A stretch of DNA of 35,932 bases, from positions 1-35,932 of the forward strand of contig QGNO01000018.1 in assembly GCA_003228195.2 (NCBI GenBank), given 5' to 3'. Positions 33,585-35,932 of the stretch are shown one piece after another. The notes beneath the pieces were generated by a model. That model ran no database searches and had not been told where the DNA came from. It was given only the letters and a program-made list of their open reading frames with translations. Source of the DNA: Chloroflexota bacterium. Lineage in GTDB: Bacteria > Chloroflexota > Dehalococcoidia > Lucifugimonadales > QGNO01. Position 1 is the stretch's first letter, and every line of letters starts with the position of its first letter. Both the position numbers and the translations under genes were made by a program.

Positions 33585-34949
33585 TTAGAGCGAACTATTT
33601 TGCGTTTGCTCGGCCTTGTGCCCGAAACGGGAAGCAACCAACGCACCCACAAATCCAAGAGTGCCTATACCAAATGTGACAAATAGACATTGCCTGCTCT
33701 CAGAAACGAATACAGCTATTACATTGCTAATAATCTCATTAAGTTTTGCTTCATATGTTTGAGGCGATAAGGAGTCTAGTAAGTTAGGCAAAACTGTTGT
33801 CTCAATTTGTCCTGCCGCAATAGTAATGGCAACAAAAGCTACAAATGAACTTATGACGAGTGCAAGGCTGGCCCAAGTGAGCCTCGAGCTCAAGCTTCTT
33901 CCTCCAAGTAATCCGACCACCGTTACCATGAATGCCAATATCAGATAGTGAATCAGTGGATTAGAAATACTCAAAAATTGGTCTCTGCGTCGTTCGAACT
34001 CTTGAAGGCTTTCATCTGAAGATGTTTCTATCAATCTGGCTTTTAGGTCAGAATCTGTAAACTTAATTCCGTCCTTAACAATCTCCCTGCCACTAGAAAA
34101 ATTCTCGTACCCGTCTCTACCATAATTATCAACGATTAAGTCTTCTAGGTCCGCTTGAGTAAACGCCCATGTAAGAGGCAACTCCATGATTGCAGGAGCT
34201 ACCAGTTTCGTCATTTCAGCACCGAAAACTAATTCAAAGGCGGCAAGATACCTATCTTGCAAAGGAACGACCGCATTGAACCTCTGTTGATCTCCTAATA
34301 TATAAGGTTCCACCTCGACAATAACGTTCTCCACTGTCTTCCCAAACCACTCAGGAGTAATAACCCTCATAATCGCTGTTTGCAATGTGGCATTTACTTT
34401 TTGCGCCATAACAGAGGTGGCCGGATCATCTTCGCTAAGTCCCATCCCAAGTAGAACATCATCTAATTTCTCAGAGACTTCAACCATAATGAAGTTTTCT
34501 AAAAGTGCCCTGTAAATCTCCTCTTTTTGTGTCCAGTCTTTGATGATTCCGATGCCAATCTTAGCTTCATCTTTAACAGAGACACGGATCGTGAAGCTAC
34601 CCTTTTCACCGGATAAATAAGGTACTACCTGGTCTATTGTGCGTTCAGTATTTTTCTGAGCCCAATCCTTAGTTAACACTGTTTTTACGGCTTTTGATAA
34701 GTCCTCATTAGACAAACCAAGGGGCGACAAATTATCACTGATCGTGTCCCAGGCCCTCGTCTTCACTTCATACGGTATAACTTCATCATGTATGAATTTA
34801 TAGATGTCCGCCTTAACAAGCTGCTCTTTGTAAAATGAAGGCTCAAAAACTGTGCTCTTGAAAGCTCCAAGTAAAGACATTGAAGCTAGTACAGGAATGA
34901 GAATTAAGATCAGGAATACAGCGGATATACGCCTTAAAGTGTTCAGCAT
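33585..34949 (-). CDS. Unidentified membrane protein with a large extracytoplasmic domain
   Basis: I do not recognise a family. The 454 residues start with an uncleaved signal anchor (hydrophobic 8-28, ILILIPVLASMSLLG). A polar, helix-rich region of about 300 residues (30-330) follows, probably outside the membrane. It contains repeated short segments such as IDQVVPYLSGEKG and VEPYILGDQQ. Three or four membrane helices lie at the C-terminus (about 335-355, 362-385 and 420-442), followed by a short polar tail. The two PYLSGE/PYILGD segments, each after a WAQK or WFGK motif, suggest an internal duplication. The ribosome binding site is weak. It lies between the exosortase pair (convergent) and the dehydrogenase gene (same strand, 46 bases upstream). 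Confidence 0.7.
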   Translation of the reverse strand: MLNTLRRISAVFLILILIPVLASMSLLGAFKSTVFEPSFYKEQLVKADIYKFIHDEVIPYEVKTRAWDTISDNLSPLGLSNEDLSKAVKTVLTKDWAQKNTERTIDQVVPYLSGEKGSFTIRVSVKDEAKIGIGIIKDWTQKEEIYRALLENFIMVEVSEKLDDVLLGMGLSEDDPATSVMAQKVNATLQTAIMRVITPEWFGKTVENVIVEVEPYILGDQQRFNAVVPLQDRYLAAFELVFGAEMTKLVAPAIMELPLTWAFTQADLEDLIVDNYGRDGYENFSSGREIVKDGIKFTDSDLKARLIETSSDESLQEFERRRDQFLSISNPLIHYLILAFMVTVVGLLGGRSLSSRLTWASLALVISSFVAFVAITIAAGQIETTVLPNLLDSLSPQTYEAKLNEIISNVIAVFVSESRQCLFVTFGIGTLGFVGALVASRFGHKAEQTQNSSL

Positions 34950-34995
34950 GAGGCCTAATTAATCCTCGCTGCATCAAGGATTAGGATCGCCACCA

Positions 34996-35932
34996 TTAAA
35001 CGAAGCCTCTCAAAGTCCCTGCGCGTTCAACTCGCTCCACACCAATCATAAATGCGGATTCGCGCAATGAAACTTTCTCCTCAGCAGCTCTTGTTGCTAC
35101 TTGCTTTGTAGCCGCAGTCATTCGTTCTCTAAGCTCGGAATTCACACGCTCTTCGTCCCATTGGAACTGTTGTATGTTCTGAGCCCACTCAAAGTAGGAA
35201 ACGGTGACTCCACCGGCATTGGCAAGAAGGTCAGGAAGTATAGGCACACCTCGGTCATTGAGTATCGAATCTGCCGCAGGAGTAGTTGGATGATTCGCCG
35301 CCTCCAGTATAGCCTTGGCACGGATCTTGTCCGCGTTCTCCACCGTTATTACCTCTTCTACTGCAGCCGGAACCAGGTAATCACACTCGAGTTCGAGTAG
35401 TTCGTCATTATCAAGATCTTCACCACCCGTAAAACCTTTCACTGAGCCGTTTTCCCGATGATATTCGTAGACAGCGCCTACATCTAATCCCTTAGAGTTA
35501 TACGTCGCTCCGTGCTGATCACTGATAGCGATTACATTGCAACCTAATCTCCCTATCAAACGAGCCGTCCACGAACCAACCTGCCCGAATCCTTGTATCA
35601 CGACACTGGATCCGGCCGGGTCGACTTTACGGATGCGGGACCACTCTTCTAAGCAGAAAACCACCCCACGGCCAGTAGCCGCGTCTCTACCGTATGAACC
35701 TCCCAGTTCCACGGGTTTGCCGGTGACAATTGCAGGGGTATGACCCTGCAATTGTCCATAAGCATCCATCATCCAGGCCATGGTCTGAGAGTTAGTGTTG
35801 AGATCCGGGGCCGGTATGTCCCGGTTCGGGCCTATAATATGAGAAATGTTCTGAATATACCGCCTGGTTAAAGCGTTAAGTTCCTGCTCGCTCATCTCAT
35901 GAGGATCGCACTGAATCCCACCCTTAGCACCG
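34996..35932 (-). CDS. Glu/Leu/Phe/Val dehydrogenase (glutamate dehydrogenase type), 5' end outside window
   Basis: The frame is open to the right edge and gives the last 312 residues. The first visible residues, GAKGGIQCDPHEMS, are the conserved segment just after the catalytic lysine region of the family, so about 110 N-terminal residues are missing. Further marks are HIIGPNRDIPAPDLNT, AIVTGKPVELGGSYGRDAATGRG, the NAD(P) loop IQGFGQVGSWTARL, AANHPTTPAAD and the C-terminal LANAGGVTVSYFEWAQN. GIQCDP and the ELGGSYGRDAATG loop fit glutamate dehydrogenase, which interconverts glutamate and 2-oxoglutarate plus ammonia. The methionine at 35895 is internal and not the start. Confidence 0.94.
   Translation of the reverse strand, partial: GAKGGIQCDPHEMSEQELNALTRRYIQNISHIIGPNRDIPAPDLNTNSQTMAWMMDAYGQLQGHTPAIVTGKPVELGGSYGRDAATGRGVVFCLEEWSRIRKVDPAGSSVVIQGFGQVGSWTARLIGRLGCNVIAISDQHGATYNSKGLDVGAVYEYHRENGSVKGFTGGEDLDNDELLELECDYLVPAAVEEVITVENADKIRAKAILEAANHPTTPAADSILNDRGVPILPDLLANAGGVTVSYFEWAQNIQQFQWDEERVNSELRERMTAATKQVATRAAEEKVSLRESAFMIGVERVERAGTLRGFV

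Overview
The window is a bacterial chromosome segment of moderate G+C, densely coded on both strands. It carries housekeeping genes in an order familiar from Chloroflexota: rpsB-tsf-pyrH-frr-cdsA-dxr-rseP-ispG-proS beside rpsP-khpA-rimM. The short EF-Ts, the short bacterial IspG without an insertion domain, the non-mevalonate isoprenoid genes, a large FAD/Fe-S oxidase and a PD40 lipoprotein fit a Dehalococcoidia or SAR202-like lineage. This placement is an inference from gene content and not a phylogeny.

Layout. Positions 1-3705 (minus) are the N-terminal 1235 codons of a very large exported beta-propeller protein that runs off the left edge; it is open throughout. After a 369-base spacer come, all on minus, a SAM methyltransferase interrupted by an in-frame TGA, fabF, fabG and a 960-residue FAD/Fe-S oxidoreductase of the YdiJ/D-2-hydroxyacid dehydrogenase type. 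Divergent from these lies rpsP-khpA-rimM (plus), whose last gene overlaps convergently with proS. From 20197 down to 11161 runs the minus-strand translation, lipid and isoprenoid operon. It makes ribosomal protein S2, EF-Ts, UMP kinase, ribosome recycling factor, CDP-diglyceride synthase, DXP reductoisomerase, site-2 protease, IspG and prolyl-tRNA synthetase. The uppS gene often found between frr and cdsA is absent.

From 20363 a small plus-strand pair (a FmdB-type zinc-ribbon protein with a Ser/Asp tail, then dtd) is transcribed divergently from rpsB through a leader that carries what looks like an intrinsic terminator. Then, on minus, come a PD40 lipoprotein, nadC, nadA, miaB, tRNA-Ser(GCU), a nucleoside deaminase and polA. 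A plus-strand tRNA cluster (Met-CAU, Val-CAC, Leu-CAG) follows.

To the right of the tRNA cluster the content looks accessory. It holds a substrate-binding protein without a signal peptide, a YeiH-family transporter, an exosortase/archaeosortase-like enzyme with an overlapping membrane partner gene, and an unidentified membrane protein. The exosortase start codon overlaps the stop of a headless C-terminal sorting tail. The window ends inside a Glu/Leu/Phe/Val dehydrogenase gene.

The most interesting items are the exosortase cassette with its decapitated substrate, the modular propeller giant, the stop-containing 18-bp duplication in the methyltransferase, and the promoter-terminator leader before fmdB.
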